NCBI RefSeq assembly: GCF_003148495.1
Contig: NZ_QGGH01000010.1
Coordinates: 1-64,000, forward strand
DNA: 64,000 nt
Source of the DNA: Mesorhizobium loti
GTDB taxonomy: Bacteria > Pseudomonadota > Alphaproteobacteria > Rhizobiales > Rhizobiaceae
Direction: 5' to 3'
A program made the position numbers and the translations under genes. Within the stretch, counting starts at the first letter, position 1. The number at the start of each line of letters is the position of its first letter. The notes under the pieces are model-generated. The model had not been told where the DNA came from. It saw only the letters and a list, made by a program, of their open reading frames with translations, and ran no database searches. Shown in pieces: positions 43,851 to 52,172 of this stretch.

Positions 43851-43870
43851 CCGAGAAATCGTTTTCTCGG
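43851..43870. promoter_or_regulatory. LacI-type operator inside the operon, before the ABC ATPase gene
   Basis: CCGAGAAA-TCGT-TTTCTCGG is a 20-bp palindrome with 8-bp arms and a central CG, typical of LacI/PurR-family sites. It is the best of three copies; the others flank the divergent promoter at 45971 and 46072. It suggests a second regulated start point or roadblock between the SDR and ATPase genes. Confidence 0.8.
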
Positions 43871-43885
43871 CCCACTCAAAAAAGC

Positions 43886-44716
43886 TCACAAACGGTGCAT
43901 CTGCATGCCGCCGCCGATGTGGTAGATGTCCCCGGTGCTGAATGGCATGCCACCGATGGCCAGTGTCGCCACGCCGCGGGCGATATCTTCGGGTTGGCCC
44001 CATCGCCTGATCGCCGAGAGCTGCCCGGCCTCGACCTGCGCCGAGTATTTCTCATAGACGTCGGCGGTCATGTCGGTCTGGATCAGGCCGGGGCGAATCT
44101 CGTGGACCCGGATGCCCGCATCCGCCAGACGAATGGCAAACTGCTGCGAGGCCATAGACAGTCCGGCCTTGGATATGCAGTACGGCCCTTTTTCCGGCGA
44201 GACGAGACCGGCATTCGCCGACGTGATCGTGACGACGGAGCGCTCGACCAGGGTCTGCGGCCGGGCAAGCATGGCGCGGGCCACCGCCTGGGTGAAGAAA
44301 AATGTGCCGCGCAAATTGACGCCGACCAGCCGATCAAAACTCTCCTCGGTGACATCGAGAAGATCGCCGCGCACGGACACTTGCACACCGGCATTGTTGA
44401 CGAGGCAGGTCAGCTCGCCCAGATCTCCTTCGATGCGCTGGACGAGTGCCGAATTGTCTGCCGTTTCGGAAATGTCCTTGTGGTAGAAAGCGGCATTTCG
44501 CCCATGCTTGCGCACGAGATCCACGGTCTCGCTGGCGTTTCCGTCATCGACGACGTCGACGACGGCAACATCGAAACCCGCTTGCGCGAGCTCAACGCAG
44601 ATCGCCCGGCCGATGCCGCGACGGCCGCCGGTCACGAGCGCAAGTCCGCGGTTGATGGACGCTGCCTGCTCGGGAACAGCAATGCCGATTGCAGCTGGGG
44701 AAGTCTGGTCCAGCAT
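43886..44716 (-). CDS. Short-chain dehydrogenase/reductase
   Basis: The 276-residue Rossmann-fold enzyme has TGGRRGIGRAI for NAD(P) binding, the NNAG motif (LVNNAGVQVS), and the catalytic Ser/Tyr/Lys set in TITSANAG and YCISKAGLS. Its ATG shares one base with the stop of the CoA-transferase gene. About 25 residues precede the Rossmann core. It probably interconverts a hydroxyl and a ketone on an operon intermediate. Relatives are annotated as 3-ketoacyl-ACP reductases without proof of that role. Confidence 0.87.
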   Translation of the reverse strand: MLDQTSPAAIGIAVPEQAASINRGLALVTGGRRGIGRAICVELAQAGFDVAVVDVVDDGNASETVDLVRKHGRNAAFYHKDISETADNSALVQRIEGDLGELTCLVNNAGVQVSVRGDLLDVTEESFDRLVGVNLRGTFFFTQAVARAMLARPQTLVERSVVTITSANAGLVSPEKGPYCISKAGLSMASQQFAIRLADAGIRVHEIRPGLIQTDMTADVYEKYSAQVEAGQLSAIRRWGQPEDIARGVATLAIGGMPFSTGDIYHIGGGMQMHRL

Positions 44717-45933
44717 CACGAAGCCTTCCTTGCCACGGCATCATCCTTTTCCCGGGAAGCGACCACGGCCTTCGACGCCAGCAGGCGCTGGACCTCGCCA
44801 TCGCCATAGCCAAGCTCGTCCAGGATCTCGCGCGTGTGCTCGCCGATCTCCAAGGCGAGGTATCGCAGCGCGGGCACCTCGCCGTCGTAGCGGTTGGGGT
44901 GATTGACCAGATGGATCGTGCGGCCACGTACGCTGACCTGCCGGAACACCTGAGCATGGCTGAGCTGCGGATCGGCCAGCAGATCGTCGTAATAGTTGAT
45001 GGGTGCCCACCAGATGCCATGGCGATCAAAGCGCTCGGCAAGTTCGGCCACCGCAAACCGCGCCGTCGCATTGGCCAGCCGGCGTGCATAATCGTCGCGT
45101 TCGACGTAGCGGTCGACACCAACCGCCTCGCGCAGACTGTCACTGTCGAGCGCTTCGGCCAGCACGGAAGAATCACACAGAGACACCACCACGTGGCCAT
45201 CGGTGGCAGGGTAGACACCGTAGGGCGCGGCATGGAACCACGTCGCCAGATTCACCTCGCGGTTCAGCACCTGGCGGGTCATGCCGCCAGCGAAGTAGTT
45301 GACCAGCGCCTCGCCCTGAAGGTCGATTGCCGAGTTGATCAGGCTTGCCTCGACGCGCGCACCTTTGCCGTCGCGCAGGCGGCGCACCAGCGCGCCCAGA
45401 ATGCCCATTGCAAGCAATGCACCGCCATGCTGGTCGACGATTGCAGCCCCCACCGGCGTAGGGCCGCGCTGCGGGGTTCCGGTAACGCTCATCAGGCCGG
45501 AGCGCGCCTGGGCGAGAAGATCCTGGCCGGGCTTCAGTGCCATCGGGCCTGTCGCGCCAAAACCGCTCGCCGAGGCGAAAATCAGATTGGGATTGATGAC
45601 CCGGAGCGCCTCATCGTCAAAGCCGAGCTTGGCGAATACGCCGGGCCGGAAATTCTCCATCACCACGTCGGCGCTGGCGATGAGGCGGCGGGCGACCTGC
45701 TTGCCTTCGGCGCTCTTGAGGTCGATGCCGATGGAGCGTTTGTTGCGGTTGGCGCAGAGATAAAAGCCGCTGACACCTTCGACATAGACGTCCGCGCCCG
45801 ACCAGCGGCGCTCATGGGCGCCGTCAATCGGTTCGACCTTGATGACATCCGCGCCCATGTCCGCGAGGTATTGAGCCCCTGCGGGCCCCTGCAGAAAATG
45901 GCAGAAGCTGACGACTTTTATGCCGTTGAGCAT
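44716..45933 (-). CDS. Family III (CaiB/BaiF) CoA-transferase
   Basis: The 405-residue protein follows the family III layout: GIKVVSFCHFLQGPAGAQYLADMGADVIKVEP at the N-terminus, NKRSIGIDLKSAEGK, VMENFRPGVFAKLGF, and a nucleophilic Asp167 in VGAAIVDQHGG, aligned with Asp169 of formyl-CoA transferase. It moves CoA from a donor thioester to a carboxylic acid. As first gene of the 11-gene operon, it probably activates the acid made by the alcohol and aldehyde dehydrogenases for the crotonase. A LacI-type site lies 38 bp before its start. Confidence 0.88.
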   Translation of the reverse strand: MLNGIKVVSFCHFLQGPAGAQYLADMGADVIKVEPIDGAHERRWSGADVYVEGVSGFYLCANRNKRSIGIDLKSAEGKQVARRLIASADVVMENFRPGVFAKLGFDDEALRVINPNLIFASASGFGATGPMALKPGQDLLAQARSGLMSVTGTPQRGPTPVGAAIVDQHGGALLAMGILGALVRRLRDGKGARVEASLINSAIDLQGEALVNYFAGGMTRQVLNREVNLATWFHAAPYGVYPATDGHVVVSLCDSSVLAEALDSDSLREAVGVDRYVERDDYARRLANATARFAVAELAERFDRHGIWWAPINYYDDLLADPQLSHAQVFRQVSVRGRTIHLVNHPNRYDGEVPALRYLALEIGEHTREILDELGYGDGEVQRLLASKAVVASREKDDAVARKAS

Positions 45934-45970
45934 TTCTCTCCCCTTGGTCTCGCGCTATAGGTTGCGCGCT

Positions 45971-45990
45971 TTGTGAAATCGTTTTCTTAA
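45971..45990. promoter_or_regulatory. LacI-type operator before the CoA-transferase operon
   Basis: TTGTGAAATCGTTTTCTTAA shares the 13-base core GAAATCGTTTTCT with the palindrome at 43851. It lies 38 bp upstream of the operon start codon and is a partial palindrome with a central CG. Confidence 0.7.
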
Positions 45991-46071
45991 GTTTTCCAAA
46001 GGCTGTCAAGCCCTGAAATTGGCCTTTTGTGAAAGAAAGATGATTGTGGCGTTGAGAAAAGAAGTGTGTCA

Positions 46072-46091
46072 TCTAGAAAACGGTTTCTCGA
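46072..46091. promoter_or_regulatory. LacI-type operator before the lacI-family gene
   Basis: TCTAGAAAACGGTTTCTCGA is a near-palindrome with a central CG (arms TCTAGAAA and TTTCTCGA differ at one pair), 22 bp before the regulator ATG. It indicates autoregulation and, with the site at 45971, possible looping across 101 bp. Confidence 0.75.
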
Positions 46092-46112
46092 AACCGGCGG
46101 ATTCGAGGCTCG

Positions 46113-47135
46113 ATGGATACCGAGGATGGTGGTGCAAAACTGATCGACGTGGCGCGGCTGGCGAACTGTTCGCCAGCCACCGTCTCGCGCGTCCTCAACG
46201 GCAATCCCACCGTCAACGAAACCGTGCGGGAGCGCGTGGCCCGGGCAGCGCGCGATCTCGGCTATGTGCCGAATGGCTCTGCCAGGGCACTGCGGTCGAC
46301 CCGGACAAGGCTGGTCGGCGCCATCATCCCGACATTGGACCACGCCATCTATGCCACGATGGTCGACGGGCTCCAGGCGCGGCTTGCCGAAAAGAACGTC
46401 TCCCTCATCATCAACACCTCGACCTACGACATCGACCTCGAGTACGAGCAGGCCCGCCTGCTGGTCGAACGAGGTGCCGAATCCATTGTCCTTGTTGGCT
46501 CGACGCACCGATCCGAAACGCTGGCCATGCTCGAGCAGAAGCGGATCGGCTATGTCTACACTTACACGTCGAGGGCCACCGAAGCTGGCGCGGCCGTGGG
46601 CTTCGACAACGAGAAGGCCGGGCGCACCGCGGCGCGCTACCTGCTCGATCTCGGCCACACCAGGCTCGGGATGATCGCCGGTATCACCCAGGACAATGAT
46701 CGCGCGGCCGGGCGCCGCGACGGCTTCCTGAACGAACTCGAACGTTCGGGCATCGATCTCGCCTCGGTGCCTGTTGTCGAGGGCGCCTACAGACTGGACG
46801 ACGGCAAGACCGGGATGAAACGCGTGATGGAAGACAGGAGGCGACCAACCGCCGTTTTTTGCGGCAGCGATATCCTCGCCGCTGGCGCAATCAAATACTG
46901 TCACGGAGCGGGCATCGCAGTGCCGGGAGAGGTTTCGATCGTTGGGTTCGACAATCTGGAGATTGCGGAACTGACCTCACCCGAACTGACGACGCTGGAA
47001 GTGCCTGCGCGCGACATGGGGCGCATTGCTGCCGACTATATCCTCGCCTCGCCGTCGCAACGACTTCACCTGAGGCAACGCGAACTGGCAATCAGGCTGG
47101 TTGTGCGAGAGAGCACGGCCGTCGCACCCCGTTAG
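46113..47135 (+). CDS. LacI-family transcriptional regulator
   Basis: The 340-residue protein has an N-terminal LacI HTH (IDVARLANCSPATVSRVLNGNPTVNE) with the hinge helix in GYVPNGSARALRS, and a periplasmic-binding-like effector domain (LVGAIIPTLDHAIYATMVDGL). It is divergent from the CoA-transferase operon and surrounded by three related palindromes, making it the local regulator. The effector is probably a sugar, polyol or an intermediate of the operon's pathway. Confidence 0.9.
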   Translation: MDTEDGGAKLIDVARLANCSPATVSRVLNGNPTVNETVRERVARAARDLGYVPNGSARALRSTRTRLVGAIIPTLDHAIYATMVDGLQARLAEKNVSLIINTSTYDIDLEYEQARLLVERGAESIVLVGSTHRSETLAMLEQKRIGYVYTYTSRATEAGAAVGFDNEKAGRTAARYLLDLGHTRLGMIAGITQDNDRAAGRRDGFLNELERSGIDLASVPVVEGAYRLDDGKTGMKRVMEDRRRPTAVFCGSDILAAGAIKYCHGAGIAVPGEVSIVGFDNLEIAELTSPELTTLEVPARDMGRIAADYILASPSQRLHLRQRELAIRLVVRESTAVAPR

Positions 47136-47358
47136 TTGCTGGCCGCCAATGAAATCCCAGCGATCCGGCGCATCAGAATGCCCTGCCCAGAAGCAGGGGA
47201 GCCTCTTGCCGAAGTATCGATGAGAGTGAAGATCTTGAAAAGGCAGGCGTCAGTGGCTTCCATAGTGCGGCCGAGTGTTTGACCGCGGCTGTAAAATGCG
47301 CCCTTCGCTTTTCGGAAGACAAGGATGCCCAATCAAAGCCTGGGATCAAACATCTAGA

Positions 47359-48300
47359 CTAGCTCCGCTCCCGCGCGAACTCCGCTCGGAACAGCTTGAT
47401 CGTTTCCAGCGAGGCGACGCCGCCTTGCGGCCCCTCGATTGCGACCGCACGCGAGGCGGCAGCGATTGCCAGTTCCAGCGCCTCGGGCACGCTGAGGTTT
47501 TCGCCGAGCGCATAGGTCAGCGCGCCGCCAAACGTGTCACCGGCGCCGGTCACGTCGATGACGGGAACCTTGTAGCCCCGGACCTCGATGCGACCTTGCC
47601 CATCGAACGCCTCCGCGCCGGCGGCGGCCAGCGTGCGGATGACCGTGCCGACCTGATGCTTCCGCATCCACGCATTCATGCCGGCGAGATCGATGTCGCC
47701 GAAGGCGTGGCCGAAGCCGATCTGGTTCATGATCAGCACATCCGCGCCGTGCAGGTAATCAAGATCGCCAGCCGAAAAACCGTCGACGTCGAGATCGAGG
47801 ATCAGCTTGCGGCCATGGCGGCGGAAATCCGCCAGCAGTTCCCTACCCTGCAGCCCCTCGGCCCGCAGCCGCTTCGTGCGGCCAAGGCTCATATAGAGGT
47901 AGCCGGGCGTGCGCAGGCCGGCCAGCGCTTCGGGCGTCAGCTGCATCGGCTGGTTGCCCATCTCGATGATCAGAACCACATGCTCGTCGCCGACCAGGAA
48001 GATCAGGTTGCGCGAATCCGCCAGCGACGGATCATGCAGCATATGCCGTGTCGAAACGCCGGTCTCGTTCAGCGCCATGCACAGCCGCGCGGACAACTGG
48101 CTGTCGTTGAGCAGCGAGATGAATTCCGTGCGCCCACCAAGCCCGGCATGGACGCTCGCCGCGTTGGCGATCATACCGCCAACATAGCTCTTCGCCTCCC
48201 GGACCAAGGCTTTGTCGGCAATGTCGGGCCAGCGTTCTGCGGTGAAATAGTCGTCGAGAGCGACATCCCCGATAAAGAAGGCGGTTCTTGCCTCAGGCAT
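47359..48300 (-). CDS. PfkB-family carbohydrate kinase
   Basis: The 313-residue protein has the PfkB C-terminal signature DVTGAGDTFGGALTYALG with the catalytic Asp, and the N-terminal GG pair in KSYVGGMIANAASVHAGLGG. It phosphorylates a sugar or nucleoside. Its ATG lies 8 nt inside the ureidoglycolate-lyase-family gene, so it is the last gene of the GntR-containing importer operon. The Met-rich segment VVLIIEMGNQPMQL is unusual for ribokinase itself, so the substrate is left open. Confidence 0.85.
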   Translation of the reverse strand: MPEARTAFFIGDVALDDYFTAERWPDIADKALVREAKSYVGGMIANAASVHAGLGGRTEFISLLNDSQLSARLCMALNETGVSTRHMLHDPSLADSRNLIFLVGDEHVVLIIEMGNQPMQLTPEALAGLRTPGYLYMSLGRTKRLRAEGLQGRELLADFRRHGRKLILDLDVDGFSAGDLDYLHGADVLIMNQIGFGHAFGDIDLAGMNAWMRKHQVGTVIRTLAAAGAEAFDGQGRIEVRGYKVPVIDVTGAGDTFGGALTYALGENLSVPEALELAIAAASRAVAIEGPQGGVASLETIKLFRAEFARERS

Positions 48301-48808
48301 CGAAGCGGCCCGCCGCTGTCACATGCACCGGCCCGCCCTCGATATCGACCCAGACGGAGCCGCCGCCGCACGTCGCCATCCAGTAGTAATGCGTCGGCTC
48401 GTCGATGCCCCGGCAGGCATCGTGCCAGGTGCCCTTATGCATGACCACGACCGTGCCCGGTTCAATGATAAAGGCGCGGATATCCCCGGCCTTTGGTCGC
48501 GCTGCTTCCGTAGCTGCGGCCACCGCCAGCACGATGGGTTTGGCAGCACAGAACAGCGCTTCCTGCGTGTCGAGATGGCGCTCCATCTTGACGGTGTCGA
48601 ACGGCCCGCCCTCGCCCAGCGTGTAGCCGAGGCTGCCAGTGGTGCTCAGCAGCGGCGCCGCTGTGTAGGTGTCCGTCCAGCCGAGGCCCGAAGAACGCAC
48701 CAGCCCTACCTCGCTCGCAGGCGTGCCGGGAGCCGCCAACGAATGGACCGTTCCGTAGGCGGAGAAATCCGCTTCGCGGACCGGCATGGCGCTGATGCTG
48801 ATCGTCAT
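48293..48808 (-). CDS. Ureidoglycolate lyase (AllA)-family protein
   Basis: The 171-residue cupin-fold protein carries AllA-family pieces: KMERHLDTQEALFCAAKPIVL and EPGTVVVMHKGTWHDACRG. AllA splits ureidoglycolate into glyoxylate and urea, but no other purine or allantoin gene is adjacent, and members of the family also act on other substrates. It overlaps the BtpA-family gene by 4 nt and the kinase gene by 8 nt. Confidence 0.72.
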   Translation of the reverse strand: MTISISAMPVREADFSAYGTVHSLAAPGTPASEVGLVRSSGLGWTDTYTAAPLLSTTGSLGYTLGEGGPFDTVKMERHLDTQEALFCAAKPIVLAVAAATEAARPKAGDIRAFIIEPGTVVVMHKGTWHDACRGIDEPTHYYWMATCGGGSVWVDIEGGPVHVTAAGRFDA

Positions 48809-49587
48809 GTGCCCGCTCCCGCTCTCACGGCCACCGGCTGATGGCGAATGCCCGCGACGACACCCATCAATTCGCGGACATGATCCTCGTCGACGATGCC
48901 GGTGTCGACATAACTATCCTTGAAGAAACTGCCGACGATCGCACCATCGGCGAGCGCCAGCTGGTCGGCGGCATTGGCGGCGGTCAGTCCCGCGCCGATC
49001 AGCAGCGGGAAATGGCCGCCCGTCAGCGCGCGAAAACGCCGGACTTTTTCGAGGTCGGTCTCCTGGCCGGTGGCGTCGCTGGTGACGACAAAGGCATCGC
49101 AGCGCTGCATGCCCAGAAGCAAATCTTCCTCCTCGGTGCGGCCGGAATTGACCGGCTGGTACTTGAACCGCACGCCGCCAAGCAGCAAGGCATTCGCGCC
49201 TTCACGAAGTTCCTTCAACTCGGCGGCGAAATCCGCGTCCTCGTCCGGGCGCAGGTGGCCGGCGACCGAATCCATCTGGATGAAGTCGACGCGAAACTGG
49301 CGGGCGAGCTCGAACGCCAGATGATGATCGCGCAGCACGTTGAGCCCGACCTGCGCGTCCGGCTGGCGCGCCTCCAGCCATTCCAGCACGCCGCGGACGT
49401 CGTCCTTGTCGCCAAAATAGTTTTCGACGATGACGCCGTCGACGCCGTTGGCCAGCAGGATTTCGGCTTCACGCCGCGCAATGGCGAGCCGCTCGGCCGG
49501 CGTCGCGCCGGTCAGGTGCAGCATGCCGAGAATGGGTTTGGGCGTGGCGAAGGTCTGTTCGAAGCGGGAGTCCAAGGCAATTTCCAA
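48805..49587 (-). CDS. BtpA/SgcQ-family TIM-barrel protein
   Basis: The 260-residue protein matches the BtpA family: KPILGMLHLTGATP near the start, LANGVDGVIVENYFGDK, a central VDFIQMDSVAGHL, and LIGAGLTAANAADQLALADGAIVGSFFK at the end. BtpA was first linked to photosystem I stability in cyanobacteria, while SgcQ sits in sugar loci; the biochemical role is not settled. The start is probably a TTG at 49587 or a TTG four codons later that has GGAAAT upstream. It precedes the AllA-like gene by overlap. Confidence 0.75.
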   Translation of the reverse strand: MEIALDSRFEQTFATPKPILGMLHLTGATPAERLAIARREAEILLANGVDGVIVENYFGDKDDVRGVLEWLEARQPDAQVGLNVLRDHHLAFELARQFRVDFIQMDSVAGHLRPDEDADFAAELKELREGANALLLGGVRFKYQPVNSGRTEEEDLLLGMQRCDAFVVTSDATGQETDLEKVRRFRALTGGHFPLLIGAGLTAANAADQLALADGAIVGSFFKDSYVDTGIVDEDHVRELMGVVAGIRHQPVAVRAGAGT

Positions 49588-49728
49588 TCAAGCTGAGATG
49601 GTGAATTTCTGTCGCTGCCCCGCATATCCTCCTCCCAGGATCGCCAACCGGCGGGCGCGATGACGCATGTCAAAACAAGGATTTAAGCGCGCCGCCTGAT
49701 TCTGTCTGGCAGCGGCGCGCCTGCGTAA

Positions 49729-50478
49729 TCAGGCGCCCGGCGGCTGGCCGTTACCCGTGCTCCACGAGGTGCCGACGCGCATTTCCAGCGTCGGCGAGTA
49801 GATGACGGAGGTTCTCTCCACCAGCTCGTCGCTGCTGCTGAACACGTCGCCGGTGGCGCAGAGAAAGCCGGGCACGTCGAGCCCGTCGCCGAACACTTTT
49901 GTGGTCAGCGCTGAAGGCGCCACCACCGATAGCGTCAGTTCCGAGCGGGCCGGCGAGACGCCGTAATGGTCGCGCAGCACCTGGTAGAGCGACTGTTTCT
50001 CGAAATCGAAGATGTCGAGACCGGGATAGCGCTTCAGCGACAGCCAGGACGTGTCGAGGTTGAGGAACAGCGTCACGTCCTCGACGGCGATGCCGCGGGC
50101 ACGCACCAGCTTCAGCACCGGCCCGTTCGCCCCGTCCTCCGTTGCCTGCTCCAGCAAGGAAGTGACGGGGCGCTGCCCGCGCGCCCGCGAATAGTCGGTG
50201 AAGCCGCCAAAGTTCCAGACGCTGTTGTTGATCGGCGCGTAGCTGACGATCGTTCCCTTGCCGCGAAACTGGCGCACCAGCCCCTCGTTCACCAAGAGCG
50301 CGATGGCCTTGCGGACAGTGCTCCTGGTGATGCCGTGCTCGTCGCGCAGCACGTTCTCGGAGGGGATGGCATCCCCTTCCGCGTACTGCCCTTCGAGAAT
50401 CCGCAGCCGCAGGATCCGGTAGAGCTGCGTGTACAGCGGAATCGGTGCGTGCGGATCAAGAACGATCAAGTCAGCCAT
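49729..50478 (-). CDS. GntR-family transcriptional regulator with UTRA domain
   Basis: The 249-residue protein has an N-terminal GntR winged helix (PLYTQLYRILRLRIL...NVLRDEHGITRSTVRKAIALLVNEGLV, residues 14-69) and a C-terminal UTRA ligand-binding domain, the HutC-subfamily layout. It is encoded inside the operon, 10 bp after the binding-protein gene, so it is expected to sense the imported compound or a derivative. A likely site is AGGTGTACAACT at 53146. Confidence 0.85.
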   Translation of the reverse strand: MADLIVLDPHAPIPLYTQLYRILRLRILEGQYAEGDAIPSENVLRDEHGITRSTVRKAIALLVNEGLVRQFRGKGTIVSYAPINNSVWNFGGFTDYSRARGQRPVTSLLEQATEDGANGPVLKLVRARGIAVEDVTLFLNLDTSWLSLKRYPGLDIFDFEKQSLYQVLRDHYGVSPARSELTLSVVAPSALTTKVFGDGLDVPGFLCATGDVFSSSDELVERTSVIYSPTLEMRVGTSWSTGNGQPPGA

Positions 50479-50488
50479 CAGGCGCCCC

Positions 50489-51355
50489 TTACCTGCCGGC
50501 GTTGACGGTGAATTCCGGCACCGCGGCGTTCTTTAGTCCATAATGGTCGAGGATCGCGACATAGGTGCCGTCAGCCTTCATGGCCTCCAGCGTTGCCTTG
50601 ACCGCCTTTTGCAGATCGCCAGAGTCTTTGGCAAAAGCAATGCCATAGTGGCCGGGCTCGAGCAGATCGCCGATCGTATAGAACTCGCCCGGCTTCTGTT
50701 TCTGCAGTTCGAGGATGCCCTCGAAACCCATGATCGAGGCCTGCGCGCGATCCTGCTTCATCTGCAAGATGTGCTCGGCCTCGGTCGGCAGCTGCAACAC
50801 GGTCAGCGGCGAGCCTTGCGTGCAGGTTTCCTTGCCGACGCGCTCGACCAGGCCCACCCAGCTTGTGCCGGTGGCTACCGCGACGGCCTTGCCGCAGAGG
50901 TCCTTGACCGACTTGATGGTCTCCTGGTTCTTCACCATCGAATAGAGCTGGTTGCCGGTCTGGAAATAGTCGATGAAATCAAGCTGCGTCTGACGCTCGG
51001 TCAGATCGGAAAACGCGGTCCAGATCATGTCGGCGCGGCCGGTGGTCACCGAGGTGATCAGCTGTGGAAACTCGACGTTCTGGAAGTTCGGCTTCAGCCC
51101 GAGACGGTCCGCGACTTCCTTGGCCATGTCGATGTCGGCGCCCTTGAGATCGGTGGAGCCAGCGTCCGAATATTCCATCGGCGGATAGGCAAGGCTGATG
51201 GCGATGTTCAGTGCGCCGCTGTCGCGCACCTTGGCCGGCAGCATTGCACGCAGTTTATCGTCAGTGCCGGCGGAGGCGGCGGATGCCAGCACGCCCAGCG
51301 AAACCATGGCGCAGGCGAGAATCCGCGAGATGGTCGCGGCGGTGGAAGTCGTCAT
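50489..51355 (-). CDS. Amino-acid-type ABC transporter periplasmic binding protein
   Basis: The 288-residue protein begins with a signal peptide ending near ASAAS|AG and continues as a family-3 solute-binding protein (LNIAISLAYPPMEYSDAG, LKGADIDMAKEVADRLGLK, GRADMIWTAFSDLTERQ). AAGGAG precedes the ATG at 51355, which decides the start; the longer frame upstream reads through the ATPase gene. Ligand is a polar amino acid or amino-acid-like compound. Confidence 0.87.
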   Translation of the reverse strand: MTTSTAATISRILACAMVSLGVLASAASAGTDDKLRAMLPAKVRDSGALNIAISLAYPPMEYSDAGSTDLKGADIDMAKEVADRLGLKPNFQNVEFPQLITSVTTGRADMIWTAFSDLTERQTQLDFIDYFQTGNQLYSMVKNQETIKSVKDLCGKAVAVATGTSWVGLVERVGKETCTQGSPLTVLQLPTEAEHILQMKQDRAQASIMGFEGILELQKQKPGEFYTIGDLLEPGHYGIAFAKDSGDLQKAVKATLEAMKADGTYVAILDHYGLKNAAVPEFTVNAGR

Positions 51356-51407
51356 TTCAGGCTCCTTGCTGTTTTGAAGATATTGCGGAAAGAGGGTGGA
51401 GGGTCGT

Positions 51408-52172
51408 TCAGGAGAGCACGCGGCTGAGGAAGCTGCGCACCCTTGCGTCCTTGGGATTGGCCAGCACCTCGGCGGGCGGGCCCATTTCACGGATCTCGCC
51501 GTCGACCATGATCGCGACGCGGTCGGCGACATCGCGGGCGAAGGCGATCTCGTGGGTGACGACGATCATCGTCGTGCCAGTGGCGGCGAGCGCGCGCATC
51601 ACGTCCAGCACCTCGCCGACCAGCTCCGGGTCAAGCGCCGAGGTCGGCTCGTCGAACAGCATGATCTTCGGCTTCATGGCCAGCGAGCGCGCGATCGCCA
51701 CGCGCTGCTTCTGGCCGCCCGAAAGCTGCACCGGATAGGCGCCGCAATGGTCGGCGAGCCCGACGGAGGTCAGCAGCTCCCGCCCGCGCGCCTCGGCTTG
51801 CGCCTTCGGCTCCTTGCGCACGGTGACCGGCCCTTCGATGACGTTTTCCAGCGCTGTCATGTGCGGAAACAGGTTGAAGTGCTGGAACACCATGCCGATC
51901 TCGCGCTGCTGCATGCGCAGCAGGCGCGGCGGCAGTTCGTGCAGCGTGCTGCCCTTGAGCTCGTAGCCGATGATCTCGCCGTCCACCCAGATGACGCCGT
52001 CATTAAGGTCCTCCAGATGGTTGATGCAGCGCAAAAGCGTGCTCTTGCCGCCGCCGGAAGGCCCGAGGATGCACAGCACCTCGCCGTTTTCGACCTCGAA
52101 GTCGACGCCGCGCAGCACCTGGTGCGCGCCGAAACTCTTGCGGACATTGATGGCCTTGACGATGGTGGTCAT
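51408..52172 (-). CDS. Amino-acid-type ABC transporter ATP-binding protein
   Basis: The 254-residue GlnQ-like ATPase has GPSGGGKSTLLRCINHLE, MVFQHFNLFPHM, the signature LSGGQKQRVAIARSLAMK and Walker B IMLFDEPTSALD. Its ATG overlaps the permease stop by 4 nt. Confidence 0.9.
   Translation of the reverse strand: MTTIVKAINVRKSFGAHQVLRGVDFEVENGEVLCILGPSGGGKSTLLRCINHLEDLNDGVIWVDGEIIGYELKGSTLHELPPRLLRMQQREIGMVFQHFNLFPHMTALENVIEGPVTVRKEPKAQAEARGRELLTSVGLADHCGAYPVQLSGGQKQRVAIARSLAMKPKIMLFDEPTSALDPELVGEVLDVMRALAATGTTMIVVTHEIAFARDVADRVAIMVDGEIREMGPPAEVLANPKDARVRSFLSRVLS

Noticed and set aside
44716..45933. Loss of the catalytic Asp in the CoA-transferase, from the SLINSAIDLQ segment
   Set aside because: The nucleophile of the family aligns with Asp167 in VGAAIVDQHGG, which is present; the other segment is not the active site.
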